NCBI GenBank assembly: GCA_963786945.1
Contig: CAWBAO010000005.1
Span: forward strand, 868,001 to 932,000
DNA length: 64,000 nucleotides
Reading direction: 5' to 3'
Origin: JADKCZ01 sp963786945
GTDB lineage: Bacteria > Myxococcota > Myxococcia > Myxococcales > Anaeromyxobacteraceae
Shown: positions 48,515 to 57,597 of the stretch, in pieces
Numbering within the stretch: position 1 is the first letter of the stretch
How the letters are laid out: the number at the start of each line of letters is the position of its first letter
Position numbers and translations under genes: made by a program
Notes under the pieces: model-generated
Told to the model about the DNA's origin: nothing
Database searches by the model: none
What the model saw: only the letters and a program-made list of their open reading frames with translations

Positions 48515-49660
48515 CTAGAACTGCTCGAGGAAGCGGAGGTCGTTCTCGAAGAAGAGGCGCAGGTCGTCGATGCCGAACCGCAGCATCGCCAGCCGCTCGA
48601 CCCCCATGCCGAAGGCGAACCCGGTGTAGCGGGCCGGGTCGTAGCCGACGTTGGCCAGCAGGCGCGGGTGGACCATGCCGGCCCCCAGCACCTCCAGCCA
48701 GCCGGTCTCCTTGCAGGTGCCGCAGCGCTTGCCGTCCTTCTTGCCGGTGCCGCCGCAGATGGTGCAGGAGACGTCCACCTCGGCGCCCGGCTCGACGAAG
48801 GGGAAGTAGCTGGGGCGGAAGCGGGTCCGGGTCCCCGGCCCGAAGAAGGCCCGCGCGAAGGCGGCCAGCGTCCCCTTCAGGTCGGCGAAGGTGATGCCCT
48901 CGTCGATGCAGAGCCCCTCGACCTGGTGGAACATGGGCGAGTGGGTCATGTCGTAGTCGGAGCGGTAGACCCGGCCCGGGCAGATGACGCGGATGGGCGG
49001 CTTCCCGGCGCGCAGCATGGCGCGGATCTGCACCGGCGAGGTGTGGGTGCGCAGCACCACGTCGCCCTTGTGCTCGCCGGGGCCGAGGGTGGCCTCGTCG
49101 ACGTAGAAGGTGTCCTGCATGTCGCGGGCGGGGTGGTCGGCCGGGATGTTGAGGGCCTCGAAGTTGTACCAGTCGAGCTCGATCTCGGGCCCGTCGGTCA
49201 CCTCGTAGCCGAGCCGCTGGAAGACCCCGACCACGGCCTCGCGGGCCTGGGTCACCGGGTGGCGGCCGCCGAGGGGGGCCAGGTGCCGCCCCGGCAGGGT
49301 GACGTCGATGGCCGGGCCCGAGAGCTCGGCCTCGAGGGCGGCGCTGGCCAGCGCCCGCTTCCGGGCCTCCAGCAGCGCCTCGACCTGGTCGCGGACCCGG
49401 TTGGCGACCTCGCCGACCCGGGGGCGCTCCTCGGCCGGCAGGGCGCCCATGCCGCGCAGCACCAGGGAGAGCTCGCCCTTCTTGCCGAGGAAGCGGACGC
49501 GCAGCTCCTCGAGCGCCCGCTCGTCGCCGAGGCGCGGCCTCGCGCGCGCCGAGGCGAGCGACTCGGCACTCGGCCAGCCGCGCCCGCCGACGATGCTGCG
49601 AGCGACCTCCCGCAGCTGCGGTCCCAGCAGCGTCGGCCACGCCGCCGCCTCGTCCGGCAG
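48515..49660 (-). CDS. pheS: Phenylalanyl-tRNA synthetase, alpha subunit (5' end uncertain)
   Basis: Catalytic subunit charging tRNA-Phe. Motifs 2 and 3 of the class II core are intact (T-H-T-S-P-V-Q-I-R, F-H-Q-V-E-G, F-G-M-G-V-E-R-L-A-M-L-R-F-G-I-D-D). An inserted zinc-ribbon-like C-x2-C/C-x2-C stretch (C-T-I-C-G-G-T-G, C-G-T-C) sits before motif 3. The conserved A-L-E-E-L-R-V-R-F-L-G-K-K-G lies upstream of GTG 49462, so that is not the true start. The frame stays open back into rplT without ATG, GTG or TTG; the first near-cognate codon after the rplT stop is CTG 49660. Either a non-standard start or an indel near the 5' end explains this. Confidence 0.9.
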   Translation of the reverse strand: MPDEAAAWPTLLGPQLREVARSIVGGRGWPSAESLASARARPRLGDERALEELRVRFLGKKGELSLVLRGMGALPAEERPRVGEVANRVRDQVEALLEARKRALASAALEAELSGPAIDVTLPGRHLAPLGGRHPVTQAREAVVGVFQRLGYEVTDGPEIELDWYNFEALNIPADHPARDMQDTFYVDEATLGPGEHKGDVVLRTHTSPVQIRAMLRAGKPPIRVICPGRVYRSDYDMTHSPMFHQVEGLCIDEGITFADLKGTLAAFARAFFGPGTRTRFRPSYFPFVEPGAEVDVSCTICGGTGKKDGKRCGTCKETGWLEVLGAGMVHPRLLANVGYDPARYTGFAFGMGVERLAMLRFGIDDLRLFFENDLRFLEQF

Positions 49661-49662
49661 CC

Positions 49663-50007
49663 CTAGGCGCGGGCGGCCTTGACCACGGCGGCGAAGTCGC
49701 CGGGCGCCGAGAGCGCCAGGTCGGCCAGGATCTTCCGATCGACGATCACGCCGGCCTGCTTGAGGGCCGCGGTGAGCTTCGAGTAGGTGGTGCCGTTCAG
49801 CCGCGCCGCCGCGTTGATGCGGACGATCCAGAGGGCGCGGAAGTCGCGCCGCTTCTGCCGCCGGTCGCGGGTGGCGTAGTCCTGGGCGCGCTCGACGGCC
49901 TGGTTGGCGCGCTTGTAGCAGTTCTTGCGGCGACCGCGGAACCCCTTGGCCAGCTTGAGAACGCGGTTGCGACGACGACGAGCCTTGATCCCCTTCTTGA
50001 CGCGCAT
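49663..50007 (-). CDS. rplT: Ribosomal protein L20
   Basis: Early 50S assembly protein, 114 residues. It starts M-R-V-K-K-G and contains L-A-K-G-F-R-G-R-R-K-N-C-Y-K, Y-A-T-R-D-R-R-Q-K-K/R-R-D-F-R-A-L-W-I-V-R-I-N-A-A and N-G-T-T-Y-S-K. In other bacteria L20 represses the rpmI-rplT cistrons. Confidence 0.97.
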   Translation of the reverse strand: MRVKKGIKARRRRNRVLKLAKGFRGRRKNCYKRANQAVERAQDYATRDRRQKRRDFRALWIVRINAAARLNGTTYSKLTAALKQAGVIVDRKILADLALSAPGDFAAVVKAARA

Positions 50008-50089
50008 CTGCTACTCCTCTCGCCGGCGGGAGGCGGCCGACTGGCCGCGCTTGTGGACCCCGCCTGGCCGCTGTGGAACCCCCGGACGG

Positions 50090-50293
50090 CTAACGGCCGT
50101 ACGGGAAGCACTCCTTGATCTTCTTCTCGTCCGAGGCGTCCAGGTGGCTGGTGCCGCGGAGGCCACGCTTCTGCTTCGGGGTCTTCCCGAAGGTCGCCAG
50201 GTGGCGGACGCCGGCGTGACGGAACTTCACCTTGCCGGACTTCTTCACCTGGAAGCGCTTCTTGGCGCCGCTGTTGGTCTTGAGCTTGGGCAT
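50090..50293 (-). CDS. rpmI: Ribosomal protein L35
   Basis: A 67-residue basic 50S protein: M-P-K-L-K-T-N-S-G-A-K-K-R-F, G-K-V-K-F-R-H-A-G and L-R-G-T-S-H-L. It lies between infC and rplT. Confidence 0.97.
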   Translation of the reverse strand: MPKLKTNSGAKKRFQVKKSGKVKFRHAGVRHLATFGKTPKQKRGLRGTSHLDASDEKKIKECFPYGR

Positions 50294-50349
50294 CTTCCTG
50301 TCTCTCTTCTGGTCCTGGTTTTCGCGCCGCGGACGTCGCGGCGCCGTGA

Positions 50350-51048
50350 CTACGTCTCGGCCGCCGGCCCGGGAGCCGCCGGGGCCGGCGCGGCCTCGGC
50401 CGGCACGGCCTCGGTCGGCGGTGCGGCGGGGGCCGCCGCGGCGAGGCCGCTCTCCTCGGCCGCGAACTTGGCCGCCCGGGCCGCCGCCTCGGCGCGGGAG
50501 CGCTGGGCCTGCAGCATCTTCGGGTTGGGCGCGAGGATCATGAACATCTGGCGCCCCTCCATGCGGGGCGCCGCCTCGATCACCGCGACCTCCTTCAGGT
50601 CCTCGATGATCTCCTGCAGCACCTTCTGGCCCAGCTCGCGGTGGGACATCTCGCGGCCGCGGAACATGACGGTGATGCGGGCCTTGTTGGAGTCCTCGAG
50701 GAACTCGCGGACCTTCTTGATCTTGACGTTGTAGTCGTGCTCCTCGGTGCGAGGCCGGAACTTGATCTCCTTGAGCAGCACCACCACCTGGTTCTTCTTG
50801 GCCTCGTTCTGCTTCTTCTTCTCGAGGTACTTGAACTTCCCGTAGTCCATGATCTTGCAGACCGGGGGCTTGGCGAGCGGGCTGACCTCGACGAGGTCCA
50901 TCCCCTCCTCCTGCGCCCGCGCCAGCGCCTGGTCGATGGTCAGGACGCCGAGCTGCTCGCCAGACGCACCGATGACCCGCACCTCGCGCGCCTTGATGCG
51001 GCGGTTGGTACGGGCGTCACGGTTGGTCCTCTGATCCCGCTGATTCAG
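50350..51048 (-). CDS. infC: Translation initiation factor IF-3, apparent CTG start and long C-terminal tail
   Basis: IF-3 dissociates ribosomes and checks the initiator tRNA and start codon. The N-terminal domain begins R-D-Q-R-T-N-R-D-A-R-T-N-R-R-I-K-A-R-E-V-R-V-I-G, so the GTG at 50982 that follows R-E is too late. The only plausible start is CTG 51048 (L-N-Q-R-D), 6 bases after AAGGAG at 51055-51060. infC uses near-cognate starts elsewhere (AUU in E. coli), which lets IF-3 limit its own synthesis. The C-domain reads K-P-P-V-C-K-I-M-D-Y-G-K-F-K-Y. The 232-residue length exceeds the usual ~180 by an Ala/Pro-rich tail of about 50 residues. Confidence 0.95.
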   Translation of the reverse strand: MNQRDQRTNRDARTNRRIKAREVRVIGASGEQLGVLTIDQALARAQEEGMDLVEVSPLAKPPVCKIMDYGKFKYLEKKKQNEAKKNQVVVLLKEIKFRPRTEEHDYNVKIKKVREFLEDSNKARITVMFRGREMSHRELGQKVLQEIIEDLKEVAVIEAAPRMEGRQMFMILAPNPKMLQAQRSRAEAAARAAKFAAEESGLAAAAPAAPPTEAVPAEAAPAPAAPGPAAET

Positions 51049-51118
51049 ACCTGGCTCCTTGGGGAAGTCCCCTGCCGGCCGTGGCGATGCGCCCCGGGCC
51101 AGCCCGAAAAGAACGCGT

Positions 51119-51146
51119 AGGATATGGATCTCGCGGGCAAAGTCAA
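51119..51146 (-). promoter_or_regulatory. Putative infC operon promoter
   Basis: TTGACT at 51141-51146 and TATCCT at 51119-51124 with 16-bp spacing on the minus strand, about 65 bases upstream of the infC CTG. It would drive infC-rpmI-rplT-pheS-pheT. Confidence 0.6.
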
Positions 51147-51205
51147 ACCCGGGGGACGCCCCGTCACCGGCGGCCGCCCCTTCCCCCGTCCTGACGGGCT
51201 CCTGG

Positions 51206-52228
<1,023 letters not shown>

Positions 52229-52244
52229 GTCGGTGCTCTCTTTC

Positions 52245-52778
52245 CTACTTCAGTGAGGGGGGGGCCAGCGTCTTGAAGCCACGCTCCAGCGCGATGCGGC
52301 CGGAGCGGCAGATCTCCTGGATGCCGAAGGGGCGGAGCCGGTCCTCCAGCGCCTCGAGCTTGCCGGCGTTGCCGGAGGCCTCGACCACCAGGGCGTCGGG
52401 CGAGACGTCGACGATGGTGGCCTCGTAGGTCTCGGCCAGGGCCCGCAGCTCGGCGTGGTTCCGCTCCGGCGTGCGGATCTTCACCAGCATCAGCTCGCGC
52501 TCGATGAGGTCCTGCGGGTGGAGCTCGCGGACCTCGACCACCGGCACCAGCTTCTGCACCTGGCGGACCACCTGCTCGACGGTCTTGGTGGAGAGCCGGA
52601 CCACGATGGTCATGCGCGAGTACTCGGGGCGCTCGGTGGGCCCCACGGTGAGGCTGGCGATGTTGTAGCCGCGCCGGGAGAAGAGGCCGGCGATGCGGTG
52701 GAGCACGCCTGGCTTGTTCTCGACCAGGAGGCTGATGGTGTGGGTGGAGCCGCTCGGCAGCTCTTCGTTCCGTTCCAT
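52245..52778 (-). CDS. ilvH: Acetolactate synthase, small (regulatory) subunit
   Basis: ACT-domain subunit conferring valine feedback control on IlvB. The 177-residue protein has the ACT signature L-V-E-N-K-P-G-V-L-H-R-I-A-G-L-F-S-R-R-G-Y-N-I-x-S-L-T-V-G and the second domain E-R-E-L-M-L-V-K-I. It starts at ATG 52778, 5 bases after ilvB. Confidence 0.96.
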   Translation of the reverse strand: MERNEELPSGSTHTISLLVENKPGVLHRIAGLFSRRGYNIASLTVGPTERPEYSRMTIVVRLSTKTVEQVVRQVQKLVPVVEVRELHPQDLIERELMLVKIRTPERNHAELRALAETYEATIVDVSPDALVVEASGNAGKLEALEDRLRPFGIQEICRSGRIALERGFKTLAPPSLK

Positions 52779-52783
52779 GTCGT

Positions 52784-54490
52784 TCACTCCCCGTCGATCA
52801 TGTCGTTGAGGGGCGCGCCGGCCGGGACCATGGGGAAGACCTTCTCCTGGCGGCGGACGCGCACGTCGATGATGGTGGGCCCGTCCTGGTTGGCCAGGGC
52901 CTGGTCGATGACCTGGTCCAGCTCCGCCGGCGTCCGGGCCCGCAGCCCGAGGCAGCCGTAGGCGTCGGCCAGCTTCACGAAGTCGGGGCAGTCCGAGAGC
53001 GGGGTCTGGGCGAAGCGGTTCTCGTAGAAGAGCTCCTGCCACTGCCGGACCATGCCGAGGAAGAGGTTGTTGAGGATGAAGATCTTGATGGGCAGGTTCA
53101 GGTCGCGGGCGGTGGCCAGGTCCTGCAGCGTCATCTGGAACGAGCCGTCGCCGTCGATGCCGATGACCAGCTCGCCGGGGCGGCCCAGCTGGATGCCGAT
53201 GGCCGACGGCAGGCAGAAGCCCATGGTGCCGAGGCCTCCCGAGGTGATGAACTGGCGCGGCCCGGAGGTCTTCCACCACTGGGCCGCGAACATCTGGTGC
53301 TCGCCGACGCCGGTGGTCACCACCGCCTTGCCCCCGGTCTTCTTCCAGAGGGTCTCGACCACGTACTGCGGGAGCAGGTACTTCTGCCCCTCCTGCTCGT
53401 ACCTGAGCGGGTGCTTCTCCCGCCAGGCCTCCACCCGCTTCAGCCACGGGCCGAGGTCGGCCCGCCCCTGCGCGGCGAAGAGGCGGCGCACCTCCTCGGT
53501 GAGCTGCGGCAGCAGCCGCTTCAGGTCGCCCACCAGCGGGACGGTGGCGGTGACCAGCTTGGAGATCTCGGCCGGGTCGACGTCGAGGTGGATCACCTTG
53601 GCCTCGGGGGCGAAGGTGGAGAGCTTGCCGGTGACCCGGTCGTCGAAGCGGGCCCCCAGCGCGATGAGCAGGTCGGCGTTCTGCACGGCGTAGTTGGAGA
53701 ACTTGCTGCCGTGCATGCCGAACATGCCGAGGCACTGCGGGCTGGTCTCCGGGAAGGCCCCCTTGCCGTGGACGGTGGTGACCACCGGCGCGCCCACCAG
53801 CTCGGCGAAGGCGGCCACCTCCCGGTGCGCGTCGGAGGTCCGCACCCCGCCGCCCAGGTAGATGATGGGGCGCGACGAGCCCCGGATCAGGGTGGCGGCG
53901 TCCTTGAGCCGCGGCTCCTCGCGGACCGGCGGGTGGTAGCCCGGGATCGACACCGAGTCCGGGTACTCGAACTCGAACTCGGTGTTCTGGATGTCCTTGG
54001 GGATGTCGACCAGCACCGGGCCGGGCCGGCCGGTGCGGGCCACGTAGAAGGCCTCCTTGAGGATGCGCGGCAGGTCGTGGACGTCGGTCACCAGCCAGTT
54101 GTGCTTGGTGATGGGCATGGTGATGCCGGTGATGTCGGCCTCCTGGAAGGCGTCCGAGCCGATCAGGCTGGTGGCCACGTTGCCGGTGATGGCCACCAGC
54201 GGCACCGAGTCCATGTAGGCGTCGGCGATGGCGGTCACCAGGTTGGTGGCGCCCGGGCCGGAGGTGCCGAAGCAGACCCCGACCTTGCCGGTGGCGTGGG
54301 CGAAGCCCTCGGCGGCGTGCCCACCCACCTGCTCGTGCCGGATCAGCACCTGCTGCGGCTTCTTGCAGCCGAACAGCGCGTCGTAGATGGGCAGGATGGT
54401 CCCGCCCGGCATGCCGAAGACGTACTCGACGCCCTCCGCCTCGAGGGCGCGTCGCACCGCCATCGCGCCGGTGATCTTCTCCTTGGCCAT
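52784..54490 (-). CDS. ilvB: Acetolactate synthase, large subunit
   Basis: Thiamine-diphosphate enzyme joining pyruvate with pyruvate or 2-oxobutyrate, first common step of branched-chain synthesis. The 568-residue protein has the catalytic Glu in R-H-E-Q-V-G-G-H-A-A-E-G-F-A, F-G-T-S-G-P-G-A-T-N, the FAD region and the ThDP motif G-D-G-S-F-Q-M-T-L-Q-D-L-A-T, with N-N-L-F-L-G-M-V-R-Q-W-Q. It is 5 bases from ilvH and 46 from leuB. Confidence 0.97.
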   Translation of the reverse strand: MAKEKITGAMAVRRALEAEGVEYVFGMPGGTILPIYDALFGCKKPQQVLIRHEQVGGHAAEGFAHATGKVGVCFGTSGPGATNLVTAIADAYMDSVPLVAITGNVATSLIGSDAFQEADITGITMPITKHNWLVTDVHDLPRILKEAFYVARTGRPGPVLVDIPKDIQNTEFEFEYPDSVSIPGYHPPVREEPRLKDAATLIRGSSRPIIYLGGGVRTSDAHREVAAFAELVGAPVVTTVHGKGAFPETSPQCLGMFGMHGSKFSNYAVQNADLLIALGARFDDRVTGKLSTFAPEAKVIHLDVDPAEISKLVTATVPLVGDLKRLLPQLTEEVRRLFAAQGRADLGPWLKRVEAWREKHPLRYEQEGQKYLLPQYVVETLWKKTGGKAVVTTGVGEHQMFAAQWWKTSGPRQFITSGGLGTMGFCLPSAIGIQLGRPGELVIGIDGDGSFQMTLQDLATARDLNLPIKIFILNNLFLGMVRQWQELFYENRFAQTPLSDCPDFVKLADAYGCLGLRARTPAELDQVIDQALANQDGPTIIDVRVRRQEKVFPMVPAGAPLNDMIDGE

Positions 54491-54536
54491 TGCTCGCTCC
54501 GTGTCGCTGGGGGTCGTGGTGTGGGGTGGAACCGGT

Positions 54537-55601
54537 TCAGGCCGACGCGCCGCCCCGGCGCAGGGCGCGGACCACCGCCGCGCCGGCCTCGCCGGTGGTG
54601 GCGGTGCCGCCCAGGTCGGGGGTGAGCACGCCCTCGGCCACGGCCGACGTCACCGCCGCCTCGACGGCGGCGGCCTCGGCCGGGAGGCCGAGCGAGTGGC
54701 GCAGCAGCATGGCCACGCTCATGATGGTGCCGTAGGGGTTGGCGATCCCCTTCCCGGCGATGTCCGGGGCCGAGCCGTGGATGGGCTCGTAGAGGCCGCA
54801 GCGGCCCACCCCCAGCGACGCCGACGGCAGCAGGCCGATGGAGCCGGCCAGCACCGAGGCCTCGTCGGTGAGGATGTCGCCGAACATGTTCTCGGTGACC
54901 ACCACGTCGAAGTCGGCGGGGCGCCGCACCAGCTGCATGGCGCAGCTGTCGACCAGCTGGTGCTCGAGCTGGCAGTCGGGGAACTCGGCCTTCACCACCC
55001 GCTCGGCCACCTCGCGCCAGAGCCGCGAGGTCTCCAGCACGTTGGCCTTGTCGACGCTGGTGATCTTCCTGCGGCGGCCGCGCGCCAGCCGGCCGGCCAC
55101 CCGGACCACCCGCTCGACCTCCTCCACCGAGTAGCTGCAGAGGTCGGTGGCGCCGGTGGCGGTCCGCGTCTTCTCGCCGAAGTAGATGCCGCCGGTCAGC
55201 TCGCGCACCACCACCAGGTCGACGCCGACCAGCAGCTCGGCCTTGAGCGGCGAGGCGGCGGCCAGCCGCGGGTTGACGGTGACCGGCCGCAGGTTGGCGA
55301 AGAGCCCGAGCTCGCGCCGCAGCGCCAGCAGCCCCTGCTCCGGGCGGACCGGCGCCGAGGGCCCCCACCGGGGCCCGCCGATGGCGCCGAAGAGGATGGC
55401 GTCGGAGGCGCGGCAGAGCGCCAGCGTGGCCGCCGGGAGCGGCTGCCCGGTGGCGTCGATGGCGGCGCCGCCCACCAGCGCCTCGGTCAGCTCGAGCTGG
55501 TGCCCGCCCCGGGCCGCCACGGCGAGGAGCACGGCCGCCCCCTCGCGGGCCACCTCGGGCCCGATGCCGTCGCCGCCCAGGACCGCGATGCGCGCCTTCA
55601 T
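54537..55601 (-). CDS. leuB: 3-isopropylmalate dehydrogenase
   Basis: NAD-dependent oxidative decarboxylase of leucine synthesis, 354 residues. Motifs are G-G-D-G-I-G-P-E-V, L-L-A-L-R-R-E-L-G-L-F-A-N-L-R-P, R-E-L-T-G-G-I-Y-F-G-E, D-K-A-N-V-L, and G-S-A-P-D-I-A-G-K-G-I-A-N-P. It overlaps leuD by 4 bases. Confidence 0.97.
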   Translation of the reverse strand: MKARIAVLGGDGIGPEVAREGAAVLLAVAARGGHQLELTEALVGGAAIDATGQPLPAATLALCRASDAILFGAIGGPRWGPSAPVRPEQGLLALRRELGLFANLRPVTVNPRLAAASPLKAELLVGVDLVVVRELTGGIYFGEKTRTATGATDLCSYSVEEVERVVRVAGRLARGRRRKITSVDKANVLETSRLWREVAERVVKAEFPDCQLEHQLVDSCAMQLVRRPADFDVVVTENMFGDILTDEASVLAGSIGLLPSASLGVGRCGLYEPIHGSAPDIAGKGIANPYGTIMSVAMLLRHSLGLPAEAAAVEAAVTSAVAEGVLTPDLGGTATTGEAGAAVVRALRRGGASA

Positions 55602-56170
55602 CTCGACTCCTCGAAGCGGGTGATGGCCTCGGACTGGCCGAGCAGGAAGCCGAGCTCGTCGACGCCGTTCAGCAGGCAGTAGCGGCTGAAGCCGTCGATG
55701 GGGAACCGCACCGAGGCGCCGCCCGGCAGCGTGATGGTCTGCGCCTCGAGGTCGATGCGGACGGTGGCGCCCGGGGCGGCCAGCAGCGCGGCGTGGCTGG
55801 CCGGGTCGACCACGATGGGGAGCAGGCCGTTCTTGAGGGCGTTGCTCCGGAAGATGTCGGCGATGCGGGTGGAGACCACGGCGCGGAAGCCGAAGTCGTG
55901 GAGCGCCCAGGGGGCGTGCTCGCGCGAGGAGCCGCAGCCGAAGTTCTCGCCGGCCACCAGCACCGCGCAGCCCTGCGCCTCGGGCCGGTTGAGGACGAAG
56001 TCGGGCCGCGGCGCGCCGTCCGGGCCGTAGCGCCAGTCGGCGAAGGCCGCCTTCCCGAGGCCGGCCTTGTCGGTGACCTTGAGGAAGCGGGCCGGGATGA
56101 TCTGGTCGGTGTCGATGTTCTCCCGCGGGAGGACCACCGTCCGGCTCTCGATGACGCGGATGGGGTTCAC
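55598..56170 (-). CDS. leuD: 3-isopropylmalate dehydratase, small subunit
   Basis: Small subunit of the isopropylmalate isomerase, 190 residues. It has N-I-D-T-D-Q-I-I-P, A-G-E-N-F-G-C-G-S-S-R-E-H-A-P-W-A and F-R-S-N-A-L-K-N-G-L-L-P-I. It starts at GTG 56170, overlapping leuC by 4 bases. The E. coli-like form is about 200 residues, so this is full length. Confidence 0.97.
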   Translation of the reverse strand: MNPIRVIESRTVVLPRENIDTDQIIPARFLKVTDKAGLGKAAFADWRYGPDGAPRPDFVLNRPEAQGCAVLVAGENFGCGSSREHAPWALHDFGFRAVVSTRIADIFRSNALKNGLLPIVVDPASHAALLAAPGATVRIDLEAQTITLPGGASVRFPIDGFSRYCLLNGVDELGFLLGQSEAITRFEESR

Positions 56171-57597
56171 GGGCGGCCCTCCCCGAAGCCGCGGGGATCG
56201 GCCACCGCGCCCGCCACCGCCGCCGCCGCGGCCGTGGCCGGGCTGGCCAGCAGCGTCCGGCCCCCGGCCCCCTGCCGCCCCTCGAAGTTCCGGTTGGAGG
56301 TGGACACGCAGTACTGGCCCCGCTCGATGCGGTCGCCGTTCATGGCGATGCACATCGAGCACCCCGGCTCCCGCCACTCGGCGCCGGCGGCGCGGAAGAC
56401 GGCGTCCAGCCCCTCGGCCTCGGCCGCCTTCTTGACGCGCTGGGAGCCCGGGACGATCAGCGTGCGCGCCTTGACGGTCCGCCCGCGCAGCACGCCGGCC
56501 GCCTCGCGCAGGTCCTCGAGCCTCCCGTTGGTGCAGGACCCGACGAAGACCACGTCGACGGGCTGGCCGAGGATGGGCTGGCCGGCGCGCAGCCCCATGT
56601 AGGCGAGCGCCCCCTGCAGCGAGGCGCGGGCCGCGGCGTCCGCCTCGGCGGCCGGGTCGGGGACCGCGGCGGTGACGGGGATGGCCTGCCCGGGGTTGGT
56701 GCCGAAGGTGATCATGGGGGCCAGCGACGAGGCGTCGATGGTGATCTCCCGGTCGTAGCGGGCGCCGGGATCGCTGGGCAGGGCTCGCCAGCGGGCCACC
56801 GCCTCGTCCCAGGCCTTCCCCTGCGGCGCCCGGGGGCGCCCCTTCAGCCACGCGAAGGTGGTCTCGTCGGGCGCCACCATCCCGGCGCGGGCGCCGGCCT
56901 CGATCGACATGTTGCAGAGGGTCATGCGCCCCTCCATGGAGAGGGCGCGCACCGCCTCGCCGAGGTACTCGATGACGTGGCCGGTGCCGCCGCCCACGCC
57001 CAGCCTGGCGATGATGGCGAGGACCAGGTCCTTGGCCCCCACCCCGGCCGGGAGCCGCCCCTCGACGCGCACCGCCAGGGTCCTGGCCCGCCGCTGCAGC
57101 AGGCACTGCGTGGCCAGCACGTGGCCGACCTCGGAGGTGCCGATGCCGAAGGCCAGCGCCCCGAAGGCGCCGTGGGTGGCGGTGTGGCTGTCGCCGCAGA
57201 CCACCGTCATGCCGGGCTGGGTCGCCCCCATCTCGGGCCCGAAGACGTGGACCACCCCCTGCGCCTCGGAGCCCAGCCCGTGCAGCTCGACGCCGAAGTC
57301 GGCGGCGTTCCTCGCCAGCTGGGCCACCTGGGCCTCGGCCTGCGCGTCGCTGAAGGGCCAGCGGCCGTCGGCGCCGCGCGGGAGCGTGGGCGTCGAGTGG
57401 TCCATGGTGGCCAGGGTCCGGTCCAGGCGGCGCACCCGGAGGCCGCGCTCGCGCAGCAGCGAGAAGGCCTGCGGGCTGGTCACCTCGTGGACCAGGTGCA
57501 GGTCGACGTAGAGGACGGCCGGCGTGTCGGCGGTCTCGGCCCGGACCAGGTGGGCGTCCCAGACCTTCTCGAAGAGCGTGCGGGGCGGGGCCGACAT
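56167..57597 (-). CDS. leuC: 3-isopropylmalate dehydratase, large subunit
   Basis: Aconitase-family [4Fe-4S] subunit, 476 residues. Motifs are F-E-K-V-W-D-A-H, V-C-G-D-S-H-T-A-T-H-G-A-F-G-A-L-A-F-G-I-G-T-S-E, the cluster cysteines in V-G-S-C-T-N-G-R and G-C-S-M-C-I-A-M-N. It directly abuts the leuA stop, so leuA, leuC, leuD and leuB form one contiguous unit. Confidence 0.97.
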   Translation of the reverse strand: MSAPPRTLFEKVWDAHLVRAETADTPAVLYVDLHLVHEVTSPQAFSLLRERGLRVRRLDRTLATMDHSTPTLPRGADGRWPFSDAQAEAQVAQLARNAADFGVELHGLGSEAQGVVHVFGPEMGATQPGMTVVCGDSHTATHGAFGALAFGIGTSEVGHVLATQCLLQRRARTLAVRVEGRLPAGVGAKDLVLAIIARLGVGGGTGHVIEYLGEAVRALSMEGRMTLCNMSIEAGARAGMVAPDETTFAWLKGRPRAPQGKAWDEAVARWRALPSDPGARYDREITIDASSLAPMITFGTNPGQAIPVTAAVPDPAAEADAAARASLQGALAYMGLRAGQPILGQPVDVVFVGSCTNGRLEDLREAAGVLRGRTVKARTLIVPGSQRVKKAAEAEGLDAVFRAAGAEWREPGCSMCIAMNGDRIERGQYCVSTSNRNFEGRQGAGGRTLLASPATAAAAAVAGAVADPRGFGEGRP

